A stretch of DNA of 11,697 bases from Halanaerobiales bacterium. GTDB taxonomy: Bacteria; Bacillota; Halanaerobiia; Halanaerobiales; JADQBU01. This document shows positions 1 to 7,283 of the stretch, piece after piece. The stretch's first letter is position 1; every line of letters begins with the position of its first letter. Under the pieces are notes generated by a model, which saw nothing but the letters and a program-made list of their open reading frames with translations, made no database searches and was not told the DNA's origin. Location: positions 1 to 11,697 of the forward strand of contig JADQBU010000068.1 of NCBI GenBank assembly GCA_016278435.1, written 5' to 3'. Both the position numbers and the translations under genes were made by a program.

Positions 1-1
1 A

Positions 2-832
2 AAACTACAGACAGATTATATAGACTTTTATCTTTTACATGCCCTGTCCCGTAAAGACTGGGAGAAATGCAAAAAACTAAATATCTTTAACTGGTTGGAA
101 AAAGTTCGTAAGGAAGGCAAGATTATATACATAGGTTTCTCCTTCCATGATGAACTTCCCCTTTTCAAGGAAATAGTTGATGCTTACAACTGGGATTTCT
201 GTCAGATTCAGTACAATTATATGGATACAGATTATCAGGCAGGTCGTAAAGGACTCAAGTATGCTGCCAGCAAGGGGCTTGCTGTGGTAATCATGGAACC
301 ACTAAGAGGTGGAACCCTGGCTTCAGAACCCCCAGCAGAAATTCAAGGGTTCTTTGACCAGCTTGAAAAGAATAGAAATCAGGTTAACTGGGCCCTCCAG
401 TGGTTATGGGATCAGCCCAAAGTATCACTGGTATTGAGTGGAATGAGTACCATGCAGCACGTCAAAGATAATGTTAAGTATGCCTCTGAGTCAGGTATTA
501 ACAGCCTCAATGATGTAGAAAGAGAAATATTTAAGAAGATAAGAAACAAATACCGGGAAATAACACCGATTATGTGTACTGATTGTCAGTACTGTATGCC
601 CTGTCCCAATGGGGTCAACATCCCCAGAAATTTCTCGCTTTACAACTATTCACATCTTTATTATGACACCGTTGAAAATGAAAACATGAGGAAATACTAT
701 ATTATGGATGAAAAAAACAGAGCCAGTAGCTGCATCAGCTGCCAGGAATGTGAGGAAAAATGTCCCCAGAACCTGGGTATCAGTAGCTTAATGGAAAAAG
801 TAGCTGGTTACTTCGCTAAAGACAAAGAATAG
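2..832 (+). CDS. Aldo/keto reductase with C-terminal 4Fe-4S domain (5' end outside window)
   Basis: The reading frame is open from base 2, so this is the last 276 residues of a gene that begins before the window. A TTG at 95 is internal and not the start. The visible part begins with the TDYIDFYLLH motif of the aldo/keto reductase barrel, which carries the catalytic histidine, followed by GKIIYIGFSFHD and VVIMEPLRGG. The C-terminus has two cysteine clusters, C-x2-C-x2-C-x2-CP (about residues 192-201 of the visible part) and C-x2-C-x2-C-x3-CP (about 244-254). This layout is usual for the ferredoxin-like subfamily of putative oxidoreductases found in anaerobes, and it probably binds one or two 4Fe-4S clusters. 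The catalytic Asp/Tyr region is not visible. The substrate is unknown. It is on the opposite strand from the heme genes, so no functional link is inferred. Confidence 0.9.
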   Translation, partial: KLQTDYIDFYLLHALSRKDWEKCKKLNIFNWLEKVRKEGKIIYIGFSFHDELPLFKEIVDAYNWDFCQIQYNYMDTDYQAGRKGLKYAASKGLAVVIMEPLRGGTLASEPPAEIQGFFDQLEKNRNQVNWALQWLWDQPKVSLVLSGMSTMQHVKDNVKYASESGINSLNDVEREIFKKIRNKYREITPIMCTDCQYCMPCPNGVNIPRNFSLYNYSHLYYDTVENENMRKYYIMDEKNRASSCISCQECEEKCPQNLGISSLMEKVAGYFAKDKE

Positions 833-880
833 TTATAAATCCCCGGCTTATGAATAATAATTAATTAAATGTTATCCATA

Positions 881-886
881 AAGGGG
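881..886 (+). promoter_or_regulatory. Ribosome binding site of the YkvI-like gene, deciding between two starts
   Basis: AAGGGG lies only 2 bases before the ATG at 889 but 8 bases before an in-frame GTG at 895. By spacing, the GTG is the better placed start. The ATG would add only two residues, so the protein is hardly affected. Confidence 0.5.
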
Positions 887-888
887 AT

Positions 889-1971
889 ATGTCAGTGTTA
901 AAAGATAAATATTGTTCAGGTTATAATATAACTTCCTTCCAGATAGCAGCGACCTACATCGGAACAGTAGTGGGAGCCGGATTTGCTTCTGGACAGGAAG
1001 TTTTACAGTTCTTTGGTTATTATGGATTGGGTGGTTTTGCTGGATTAATGCTGACCACCCTTATTTTTATGGCCTATGGTTATATCATCCTCAGGCTGGG
1101 CATGAAATATAATGCCTCTTCCTTTCAGCAGATTCTAAAATATGCAGTGGGCAAGTGGCTCGGTACTGGAATAGATATAAGTATCACATTTTTCCTCTTC
1201 GGGGCTTTAACAGCAATGATCGCCGGGGCCGGTGCTGTCTGCCATCAACAGTTTGGTATCCCGGTTTTGCTGGGAAATATTATTATGGCAGTATTAGCTA
1301 TCTTCACAACCATCCTGGGAATCAGGGGGGTGGTCAGGGCTATTAGTTTGCTTGTACCCCTGCTAATGGTCGGTTTAATAACAGTTACAGTGATCTCTTT
1401 CTTCTCCCATCTACCCCTGGACCTGATTAAATTCCAGCAGTCTGTACCCGGAAATCCGGCTGTTCCCAACTGGGCTTTATCTGCTGTAGTATATGCCTCC
1501 TATAATCTGGTGGTTGCTGTAGCCGTTCTGGCCCCACTGGGTGCAGAAGTGAACGATAAGGAGAAAATAAAAAAAGGCTCCATTTTCGGAAGCCTCGGTC
1601 TGGGGCTGGGAATTCTGGCCCTGGTTTTTACCCTGGAGCTTAACCTGCCCCAGGCTGCAAATTATGAAATACCTATGGTTTACATTGCCGGTAATCTCCA
1701 CCCCTGGATTAAATTAATATATGGTGGTATCATGCTGATTGAAATTTACACTACTGCTGTTGCCAATCTTTATGGTTTTACAGCCCGGTTCATCGATTCC
1801 GGAAGTTCAGATCTGGCCTATAGAACTTTTATCGGACTGGCCGGAATTGCAGCTTTAATTGCCAGCCGCTTCGGTTTTTCCAACCTGGTCCACTACCTTT
1901 ACCCCCTGGCCGGCTATGCAGGTTTTTTATTGATAGCAGGTTTAACCTATGGGTACTTTAAACAGCGATAA
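889..1971 (+). CDS. YkvI-family integral membrane protein (putative transporter)
   Basis: This 360-residue, very hydrophobic protein has about ten predicted membrane spans. It shows the N-terminal signature of the YkvI family (COG3949), IAATYIGTVVGAGFASGQEV, at about residues 20-39. This glycine-rich first helix resembles the unwound helix of APC/LeuT-fold transporters. The length is normal for the family. The substrate is not known for the family and nothing in the sequence reveals it. The gene follows the aldo/keto reductase after 56 bases in the same direction and could be co-transcribed with it. No clear promoter is visible in that gap. The annotated ATG sits very close to its Shine-Dalgarno sequence, and a GTG two codons downstream may be the real start. 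The next gene is convergent, so this is the end of the + strand unit. Confidence 0.85.
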   Translation: MSVLKDKYCSGYNITSFQIAATYIGTVVGAGFASGQEVLQFFGYYGLGGFAGLMLTTLIFMAYGYIILRLGMKYNASSFQQILKYAVGKWLGTGIDISITFFLFGALTAMIAGAGAVCHQQFGIPVLLGNIIMAVLAIFTTILGIRGVVRAISLLVPLLMVGLITVTVISFFSHLPLDLIKFQQSVPGNPAVPNWALSAVVYASYNLVVAVAVLAPLGAEVNDKEKIKKGSIFGSLGLGLGILALVFTLELNLPQAANYEIPMVYIAGNLHPWIKLIYGGIMLIEIYTTAVANLYGFTARFIDSGSSDLAYRTFIGLAGIAALIASRFGFSNLVHYLYPLAGYAGFLLIAGLTYGYFKQR

Positions 1972-1982
1972 CTCGCTCATAA

Positions 1983-2132
1983 GAAATTATTTGGTTCATC
2001 TAAGTAAAAATCATTCTCAAAATAAGGCTCATAATCCATGAATCGTCCTGATTCGGGATTAACTCACCACATCCATGTGGTTCGACCTTATTTATCAATG
2101 ATTTTTACTAAGATTCTCTAACAAATAATTTC
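1983..2132. repeat. Cloverleaf-like imperfect palindrome, possible MITE or structured RNA
   Basis: This non-coding stretch between two convergent genes folds on itself at several scales. The outermost arms are 1983-1993 and 2122-2132 (11 bp, perfect). Next come 2003-2015 with 2097-2109 (13 bp perfect; 16 bp with one mismatch if extended to 2000 and 2112). Inside these are 2020-2027 with 2086-2093 (8 bp). The core holds two separate hairpins: 2033-2044 with 2050-2060 (two 5-bp stems joined by a small bulge), and 2066-2072 with 2075-2081 (7 complementary bases around a 2-base centre). No coding frame fits. There is no poly-T run after the stems, so a classical intrinsic terminator is not supported, although the position could serve as a bidirectional stop. 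A small palindromic mobile element or a structured RNA are the main readings. No clear target-site duplication was seen. Confidence 0.7.
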
Positions 2133-2145
2133 AAGCTTCACTCTT

Positions 2146-2207
2146 AATCACTGTTTAAAGTATGGTTGAAATCGGAAAAAATTTAATACATTTCCTAAAC
2201 AGTGATT
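2146..2207. repeat. Perfect 12-bp inverted repeat overlapping the MBL gene end
   Basis: AATCACTGTTTA at 2146-2157 is exactly the reverse complement of TAAACAGTGATT at 2196-2207. The two arms are separated by 38 AT-rich bases. The right arm contains the stop codon and last codons of the MBL-fold gene (…Ile-Thr-Val-stop on the - strand). The spacer also has a short GGAAA/TTTCC pairing (2174-2178 with 2191-2195). No T-tract follows on either strand, so the pair is not a convincing terminator. It may mark an inverted duplication or form an mRNA 3' stem. Confidence 0.6.
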
Positions 2208-3025
2208 CTATCTCCTACATGAGCGTGTTTTAATCTTTTACCAAAAGCTTTTTCCATTTCCCGGATAGCAGGGTATCCTGTACAGTGCAGGGGAATCAGG
2301 TTCTCCAGTTCAAGTGTCTGCAGGTATTCTACCGTTTTTTTGATCCGGGTTTTACTGGCATCACCCAGATGCATACCGCCAATCAGGGTATGTATCTTCT
2401 TATTGCCGGCAACCTCTCTGATTTTTTTGATACTATTCACTATACCTGTGTGAGCACACCCACTGATAACAACCAGTCCCCGACCGGTCTCTATAAATAA
2501 GGTCTGTTCTTCCGGGAAATCATCCTGTAAATAACCTTCTCCTTCTCTGACAATAAACTTTTTATTGATCTCTTCAAAATCATTGGTGCAATTAATTTCC
2601 ACGACCGATCCAATTCCCTCAATCCGGTTTCCGCTATCTTTTAACTCGATATAATTTTTGATCTCATTTCTTTTAACCTTGATCCCGTTTTTCTCCAGTT
2701 CATTTTCTTCAATCCGGGCTAATTTAGGACGGAAGACAGCAGAATGAGCATAAACAGGTATCACAGGATAAAGTTTCAATAATTCTTTGAGCCCACCTGT
2801 ATGGTCAAAATGTCCATGGCTGAGGAAAACACCTGACAAATTACTCAAGTTAAGGCCCAGTTTCCCGGCATTATGTTTTAATACCAGACCCCGCCGTCCG
2901 GTATCATAAAGATATTCCTTATCCCCGTACTTGAACCAGAATGATAACCCGTGTTCGGCCAGAAGCGCATTTTTGTAAACCGAATTCTCTACCAAAATTA
3001 TAATTTCTAATCGATTAGCTGCCAT
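2195..3025 (-). CDS. MBL-fold metallo-hydrolase (COG1237-like)
   Basis: This 276-residue metallo-beta-lactamase-fold protein has no signal peptide. The metal-binding motif is SHGHFDHTGG, with H70, H72, D74 and H75. Further likely ligands are H192 in SGCAHTG and H247 in PLHCTG, and H219 lies in GGMHL. The overall pattern matches COG1237, the group that includes an archaeal ribofuranosylaminobenzene phosphate synthase-related enzyme. Most bacterial members have no known substrate, and drug-cleaving activity is not implied. The ATG at 3025 is preceded by GGCGGGGAG at suitable spacing. The gene begins 18 bases after ccmD in the same direction, so it is probably the last gene of the heme/cytochrome c operon. 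Its role there is unknown; a redox, thiol or heme-stress hydrolase would be speculation. Confidence 0.85.
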   Translation of the reverse strand: MAANRLEIIILVENSVYKNALLAEHGLSFWFKYGDKEYLYDTGRRGLVLKHNAGKLGLNLSNLSGVFLSHGHFDHTGGLKELLKLYPVIPVYAHSAVFRPKLARIEENELEKNGIKVKRNEIKNYIELKDSGNRIEGIGSVVEINCTNDFEEINKKFIVREGEGYLQDDFPEEQTLFIETGRGLVVISGCAHTGIVNSIKKIREVAGNKKIHTLIGGMHLGDASKTRIKKTVEYLQTLELENLIPLHCTGYPAIREMEKAFGKRLKHAHVGDRITV

Positions 3026-3043
3026 ATTGCTCCCCGCCTTCTT

Positions 3044-3175
3044 TCACTTTTCGTTGATCATTTCCTCCAGGATATTCAGTTGGTTTTCCAGTCTGCTCTG
3101 TCTGCCGTGTAAAAAAAGGATATAACCAAAAACAAGTAACCAGATAAAGCCGTAGGCTATTAATGTATAAACCAC
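3044..3175 (-). CDS. ccmD: CcmD-like small membrane protein of cytochrome c maturation
   Basis: This is a 43-codon gene starting with GTG. The first part is one membrane helix (about residues 3-22, containing IAYGFIWLLVFGYILF). It is followed by a basic, amphipathic cytoplasmic tail with GRQSRLENQL and an acidic end. This is the layout of the short CcmD family (TIGR04391-like): one helix, then a charged segment with R-Q-x-R-L-E. CcmD tethers heme-loaded CcmE within the CcmABC complex. A GGAGGGG Shine-Dalgarno lies 5 bases before the GTG, which supports both the start and real translation. The gene sits 70 bases after ccmC, the expected place for ccmD, and 18 bases before the MBL gene. It is short enough to be missed by most gene callers. 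The call rests on the family pattern and position, not on a search. Confidence 0.85.
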   Translation of the reverse strand: MVYTLIAYGFIWLLVFGYILFLHGRQSRLENQLNILEEMINEK

Positions 3176-3180
3176 TTTTA

Positions 3181-3187
3181 CCCCTCC
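3181..3187 (-). promoter_or_regulatory. Ribosome binding site fixing the GTG start of ccmD
   Basis: On the - strand this reads GGAGGGG, followed by 5 bases and then the GTG at 3175. No ATG is available nearby in the frame, so this site decides the start. Confidence 0.75.
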
Positions 3188-3245
3188 CCTGATATTTCTA
3201 TTAACATATAATCTTAATAATAGCTTCTAAAAAATTATCTCTACA

Positions 3246-3926
3246 TTAATAATTGAACTCATGAATTTTTTCCTTCAACAAATTGATACTACTGGCTAAT
3301 TTAATAATATCTGTACGTAGTAATAATAAATTAAGATATAAAACAGTAAAGGTAAAGATGCTGAAAACCAGGGTAACAATCATCTTCCCACTCAAATTCA
3401 TACCCGAGGAAGATATAACAACCGGATGAATCGTCCGCCACCATCTAATCGAAAAAAAGACAAGTGGTACATTAATGAAGGCGATGATTCCATAAATTGC
3501 TGACAGCCTCTGCCTGTTTTCACCTTCTCCCCCGGATTGAAGGACGATATAAGCCAGGTACATAAACCAGAGAACCAGGGTAGTTGTCAATCTCGGGTCC
3601 CAGGTCCACCATGTATTCCAGATCGGCCGGGCCCAGAGCGGTCCGGTAACCAGAACCATAGTTATAAAGATAGTACCGATTTCAGCTGAAGCCCGGGCTA
3701 TATTATCAAACACAGGTCTGCGTTTCCACAGGTAGCCGATACTGGCCAGAAAAACTATAAATAAAGCGAGAAAACCAACCCAGGCCGAAGCAATATGGAA
3801 ATAAAAGATTTTCTGGATAATCCCCATATTTTTCTCCAGAGGGGCATAGAAAAATATTAAATATAAGTTAATTAACATTAATATCATTAATAATATCAAC
3901 AATGGATAACTCCACTTACTCCTCAT
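3246..3926 (-). CDS. ccmC: Heme exporter/heme-handling protein CcmC
   Basis: This 226-residue protein has about six membrane spans. CcmC loads heme onto CcmE in the membrane. The tryptophan-rich WWD motif is clear at residues 103-110 (WNTWWTWD), preceded by GPLWARP. The two conserved external heme-ligand histidines are H44 (YFHIASAW) and H167 (RTIHP). Length and layout are normal for the family. The ATG at 3926 has a GGGAGGG ribosome binding site about 7 bases upstream. An 88-base AT-rich gap separates it from ccmB. No convincing promoter or terminator is seen in that gap, so the gene is probably still in the same transcript. The C-terminal tail (from about residue 205) is longer and more charged than the core and looks cytoplasmic. 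Confidence 0.95.
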   Translation of the reverse strand: MRSKWSYPLLILLMILMLINLYLIFFYAPLEKNMGIIQKIFYFHIASAWVGFLALFIVFLASIGYLWKRRPVFDNIARASAEIGTIFITMVLVTGPLWARPIWNTWWTWDPRLTTTLVLWFMYLAYIVLQSGGEGENRQRLSAIYGIIAFINVPLVFFSIRWWRTIHPVVISSSGMNLSGKMIVTLVFSIFTFTVLYLNLLLLRTDIIKLASSINLLKEKIHEFNY

Positions 3927-4014
3927 CTTACACCCTCCCGTTCTTATAATTTATTATTTTATAGATTTAAAAGCCACCTTAAAATCCCTGACTTTTATAA
4001 AGTTTAAAAATTTA

Positions 4015-4689
4015 TCACAGCTCCAGAATATAATCAAATAATATTAATGGTATGATAACAAATATTAGATCAAAAATAATTAAAAAATAGAGCCATCCTT
4101 CACTTCCTGACCCCGCTTTTAGCGCTGAATTAGTGCTCTCAATTACAGCAATCAGCAGCGGTACTGCCAGGGGGAACATTAATATAGGAAGTAAAACCCT
4201 GGAACTGCGGAGCTGAACGGTAATGGAATTAATCATAGTTCCGATTAAAGCCAGGCCCCAGCTTCCCAGAAGTAATGTTGCCAGAAAGAGCAGAATATTG
4301 GACGATGAACTATAACCGGTAAAAACAGTATATAATGGTACAACAATCAATTCAACCAGAAAAAGCAGGGTTAAATTTCCGAAAAATTTGGCAAAGAAAA
4401 TACTACTGCATTCCCCGGAAGCTAAAAGCAGGGCTTCTATAACATCATTCTCCTTCTCCCGCAGAAAAGCCCGGTCCATACCCAGAGTTGAAGAAAATAA
4501 GATTATGACCCAGAGTACAGGGGCATAGACAGTGTTCAGGTCCAGATCAGCCAGCTGCAGGGAAAAACTGAAGATAAAGACCAGCATTAAAGCAAAGACA
4601 ACAGTAGATACAAGGTTATTCATCGTTCTAAATTCAATTTTCAGATCCTTACTATAGATCAGGCGTATCTTTCGCAGGTATTCTGTCAT
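4015..4689 (-). CDS. ccmB: Heme exporter membrane subunit CcmB
   Basis: This 224-residue protein with about six membrane spans is the permease half of the CcmAB ABC complex, which uses ATP hydrolysis to release heme-bound CcmE from CcmC/CcmD. The family-specific region is LFSSTLGMDRAFLREKENDVIEALLL, split here as LFSSTLGMDRAF and EKENDVIEALLL (about residues 64-89), with the KD(L)KIEFR-type N-terminus before it. The start codon overlaps the ccmA stop in an ATGA (4686-4689), so the two are translationally coupled. Length and topology are normal. ccmC follows after an 88-base gap. Confidence 0.95.
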   Translation of the reverse strand: MTEYLRKIRLIYSKDLKIEFRTMNNLVSTVVFALMLVFIFSFSLQLADLDLNTVYAPVLWVIILFSSTLGMDRAFLREKENDVIEALLLASGECSSIFFAKFFGNLTLLFLVELIVVPLYTVFTGYSSSSNILLFLATLLLGSWGLALIGTMINSITVQLRSSRVLLPILMFPLAVPLLIAVIESTNSALKAGSGSEGWLYFLIIFDLIFVIIPLILFDYILEL

Positions 4690-5336
4690 AACTCTGCCCT
4701 ACCCTCAATTACCTCTACCAGTTTACCCTGGCAAAATTTTACTTCTTTATAGATAAAATCATCCAGAAGACCGGTTTTATGAGTTATTAAAACCTGAATC
4801 CGTTCCTCCTGCTGTTTTTCCTGTATTATCTGCCTTAGTAGCTGCTGCCCTTCTGTATCCAGCCCGGTAAATGGTTCATCATAAAGCATCAGCCAGGGAT
4901 CAATAACAAGAAGTCTGGCCAGTGATAACCTCTGCTGCATCCCCCGGGAAAGATTACCTACCTGCTCATAACGATAAAAATACAGATCTACCTTCCTGAG
5001 TAATCTTTCAATATTTTTACTATCGTATTTATCATACATCCGGCTGAAGAAATTCATATTCTCCTCTACTGTCAGGGCTTCATAAAGCATGTGATTGTGA
5101 CCCATGTAACCAATCTTACCATTGTCAGGACCATATCTCTTACCATCCCATAAAATTTCACCCTTATCTCCACTGCCAAGACCAGCGATAAGCCGGATGA
5201 GTGTAGTCTTACCGGCACCATTGGGGCCTGTAAAAACAGCCAGTTCTCCCGCTTCCAGTAATAAATTTATCTCCGATAAAATAGTTCTAAAGCCTATTTT
5301 CTTGCTTAATTTTTTGACTTCCAGATTCTGTAACAC
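4686..5336 (-). CDS. ccmA: Cytochrome c biogenesis ATP-binding protein CcmA
   Basis: This 216-residue ABC ATPase is of typical CcmA length. Walker A is GPNGAGKTT at 37-45, the ABC signature LSRGMQQR at 129-136, Walker B LMLYDEP at 149-155, and the switch histidine is H186 in LITHKT. The Q-loop region reads IGYMGHNHMLY, with histidine in the usual glutamine area, as often seen in CcmA proteins. It powers the CcmABCD complex from the cytoplasmic face. The gene starts with GTG at 5336, only 3 bases after the ccmF stop; an AAGGGG inside the end of ccmF is the likely ribosome binding site. Its own stop overlaps the ccmB start by 4 bases. Confidence 0.95.
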   Translation of the reverse strand: MLQNLEVKKLSKKIGFRTILSEINLLLEAGELAVFTGPNGAGKTTLIRLIAGLGSGDKGEILWDGKRYGPDNGKIGYMGHNHMLYEALTVEENMNFFSRMYDKYDSKNIERLLRKVDLYFYRYEQVGNLSRGMQQRLSLARLLVIDPWLMLYDEPFTGLDTEGQQLLRQIIQEKQQEERIQVLITHKTGLLDDFIYKEVKFCQGKLVEVIEGRAEL

Positions 5337-5339
5337 CAG

Positions 5340-7283
5340 CTATCCCCTTCTTCTCCGGGGCCAGAGAACAACAATTATCCCCAGATAAATTATATATGAA
5401 CCAATCCAGATCCAGGCTACAAGAGGATGGATACTCACCTGCAGCTGGGCCTTCTGATCCTGCCAGCCGGCCAGATTAAAATAAATATCATTTTTCAGGC
5501 TGCTCAGAATACTGACATTGGTGGCAGGCTGCTTATACCCCTGGACAAATACCTTCTCCGGGGTAGCCTTTCCCCTGAATCTATCTCCCTCATAAACTTC
5601 AACTGTAGCAGTAACCCTGGGTTCCAGCCAGTTTTCCATTTTGAGGCCTTTGTACTCCATCCGGTAATTCCCCAGTTTTATCTCTTCCCCTGGATCAACT
5701 GATGCCATCTTCTCTACCACAAAGGTAGAAGAGCCACTGATTCCTATTAACATTAAAATTATACCCAGATGAACAATATAAGCTCCATAGCGGCGCCGGT
5801 TATTACTGAAAAATCTGTACACAGAAGAAAGTAAGCCTGTATGACCTTTTTGATAATAATGCCGGAACCCCTTCAGAAAATCCCTGAAAATAACCACCAG
5901 AGCAAAAGTGCTGATACCAAAAGCAACACCTGCCAGCAGTTGCCCGTAACCCCTCCCGTAACCCCTGATATAAAAAATTATCAGAGTAGTTACTGTCAGC
6001 CCTAATGGTAAAAAAAGGTTTTTTAGAAAAGCCCCTGTATCTGTTTTTTTCCATTCCAGCAGGGGGCAGACCCCCATTAAAAAAATTAAAGCCAGCCAGA
6101 AAGGCACTGTCAACTGATTGAAAAAACTCTTGTCCAGAACTATTCTACGGCCGGTAAACTCTGATATTATAGGAAAGATAGTGCCGAGAAAAACACCGGC
6201 AAATAATATAAGCAAAATTATATTAGTTAAAATCATTCCGGTTTCCCTGGTGAAAAATCCAGGTCTTTCCCCGTTAAATTTAAGATTATCATAATTTTTA
6301 TAGAAAAGATAAAGAACAAAAATAATCAGAATAACGATCATCACCATAAAGTAATACCCGATTTCACTATCACTGAAGGAATGGACTGAGTCAAAAATAC
6401 CGCTGCGGGTGATAAAAGTACCGAAGATAGTCAGGATAAAAGTAAAACTTATCAGGAGATAATTCCAGATTATCATCCCCTTTTTCTTCCTCTGCATGAT
6501 AAGACTGTGGATCAGAGCCGTAGCAGTCAACCAGGGAAATAATGAGGCATTTTCCACAGGATCCCAGGCCCAGTAACCACCCCATCCCAGTTCGGTATAA
6601 GCCCAGTTTCCACCGGTAACAATTCCTGCAGTCAGCATAACCCAGGAAAAGAGAATCCAGGGCCGTGAGTAACGGGCCCAGTCTATCTCCTCTTTATTGC
6701 TCGTCAGTGCTGAAATCACCAGAGCAAATGGAATCGCAAATCCACTGAATCCCAGAAAAAGAATGGGAGGATGAATAATCATCCCGATACTCTGTAACAT
6801 GGGATTAAGTCCAGAGCCGTCATTAAGTAACCCTTCAGCAACTGTAAAGGGAGAATTAACCATCAGCAGCAAGAATACAAAAAATAACCGGAAGACATTA
6901 ATGATAGTAATTAATTTAAGGTCCAGTCTTTGCTGCCGGTAACGGGAGTCCAGTTCCAGTATAAGAACAATTATCGAAAGAATAAATAGCCATAAGAGTA
7001 TTGAACCAGACTGGCCGGCCCACATTGCGCTGATTTTAAAAATGACAGGAAGATTACTGCTAGTATGTTCAGCAACATACTTCAGGCTGAAATCACTGCT
7101 TACCAGCGCCCGGAGCAGTAGAGACACTGCTGTAAAAACCGAAACAACAGATATCAGGTCAGCCCGGTGGGAGTTATCTATCAGGCCTTCCCTCCTCCTT
7201 TTGAGCCCTACCAGGCCCAGAATAATAGATAATAAAATTGCAAAAAATGTTAAGTACAGGGTAATTGTGCCGGCAGCTGCCAT
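5340..7283 (-). CDS. ccmF: Cytochrome c heme lyase subunit CcmF
   Basis: This 647-residue polytopic membrane protein is the same length as the well-studied proteobacterial CcmF. The WWD domain is WGGYWAWDPVENAS at 234-247. Conserved histidines are present: H171 (IIHPP), H259 (LIHS), H301 (FDSVHSFS) and H505 (YIVHLG). They correspond to the two external and two transmembrane heme-ligating histidines of the family. A large soluble outer domain follows at about 520-620, and a last membrane helix ends in RRRR. CcmF takes heme from CcmE and attaches it to CxxCH apocytochromes. The ATG overlaps the ccmE stop by one base (TAATG), with GAGGAAGGGG upstream. In classical systems it partners with CcmH, but no ccmH is visible in this window. 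Confidence 0.95.
   Translation of the reverse strand: MAAAGTITLYLTFFAILLSIILGLVGLKRRREGLIDNSHRADLISVVSVFTAVSLLLRALVSSDFSLKYVAEHTSSNLPVIFKISAMWAGQSGSILLWLFILSIIVLILELDSRYRQQRLDLKLITIINVFRLFFVFLLLMVNSPFTVAEGLLNDGSGLNPMLQSIGMIIHPPILFLGFSGFAIPFALVISALTSNKEEIDWARYSRPWILFSWVMLTAGIVTGGNWAYTELGWGGYWAWDPVENASLFPWLTATALIHSLIMQRKKKGMIIWNYLLISFTFILTIFGTFITRSGIFDSVHSFSDSEIGYYFMVMIVILIIFVLYLFYKNYDNLKFNGERPGFFTRETGMILTNIILLILFAGVFLGTIFPIISEFTGRRIVLDKSFFNQLTVPFWLALIFLMGVCPLLEWKKTDTGAFLKNLFLPLGLTVTTLIIFYIRGYGRGYGQLLAGVAFGISTFALVVIFRDFLKGFRHYYQKGHTGLLSSVYRFFSNNRRRYGAYIVHLGIILMLIGISGSSTFVVEKMASVDPGEEIKLGNYRMEYKGLKMENWLEPRVTATVEVYEGDRFRGKATPEKVFVQGYKQPATNVSILSSLKNDIYFNLAGWQDQKAQLQVSIHPLVAWIWIGSYIIYLGIIVVLWPRRRRG

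Noticed and set aside
833..888. Terminator or promoter between the aldo/keto reductase and the YkvI gene
   Set aside because: No stem-loop with T-tract and no convincing -35/-10 pair could be found, so nothing is called.
2195..3025. Beta-lactamase resistance gene
   Set aside because: There is no signal peptide, and the overall pattern is that of the COG1237 group and not of drug-cleaving enzymes.
3927..4014. Promoter or terminator in the AT-rich gap between ccmB and ccmC
   Set aside because: Several TATAAA-like words exist, but no paired -35 element at proper spacing and no stem followed by a T-tract.
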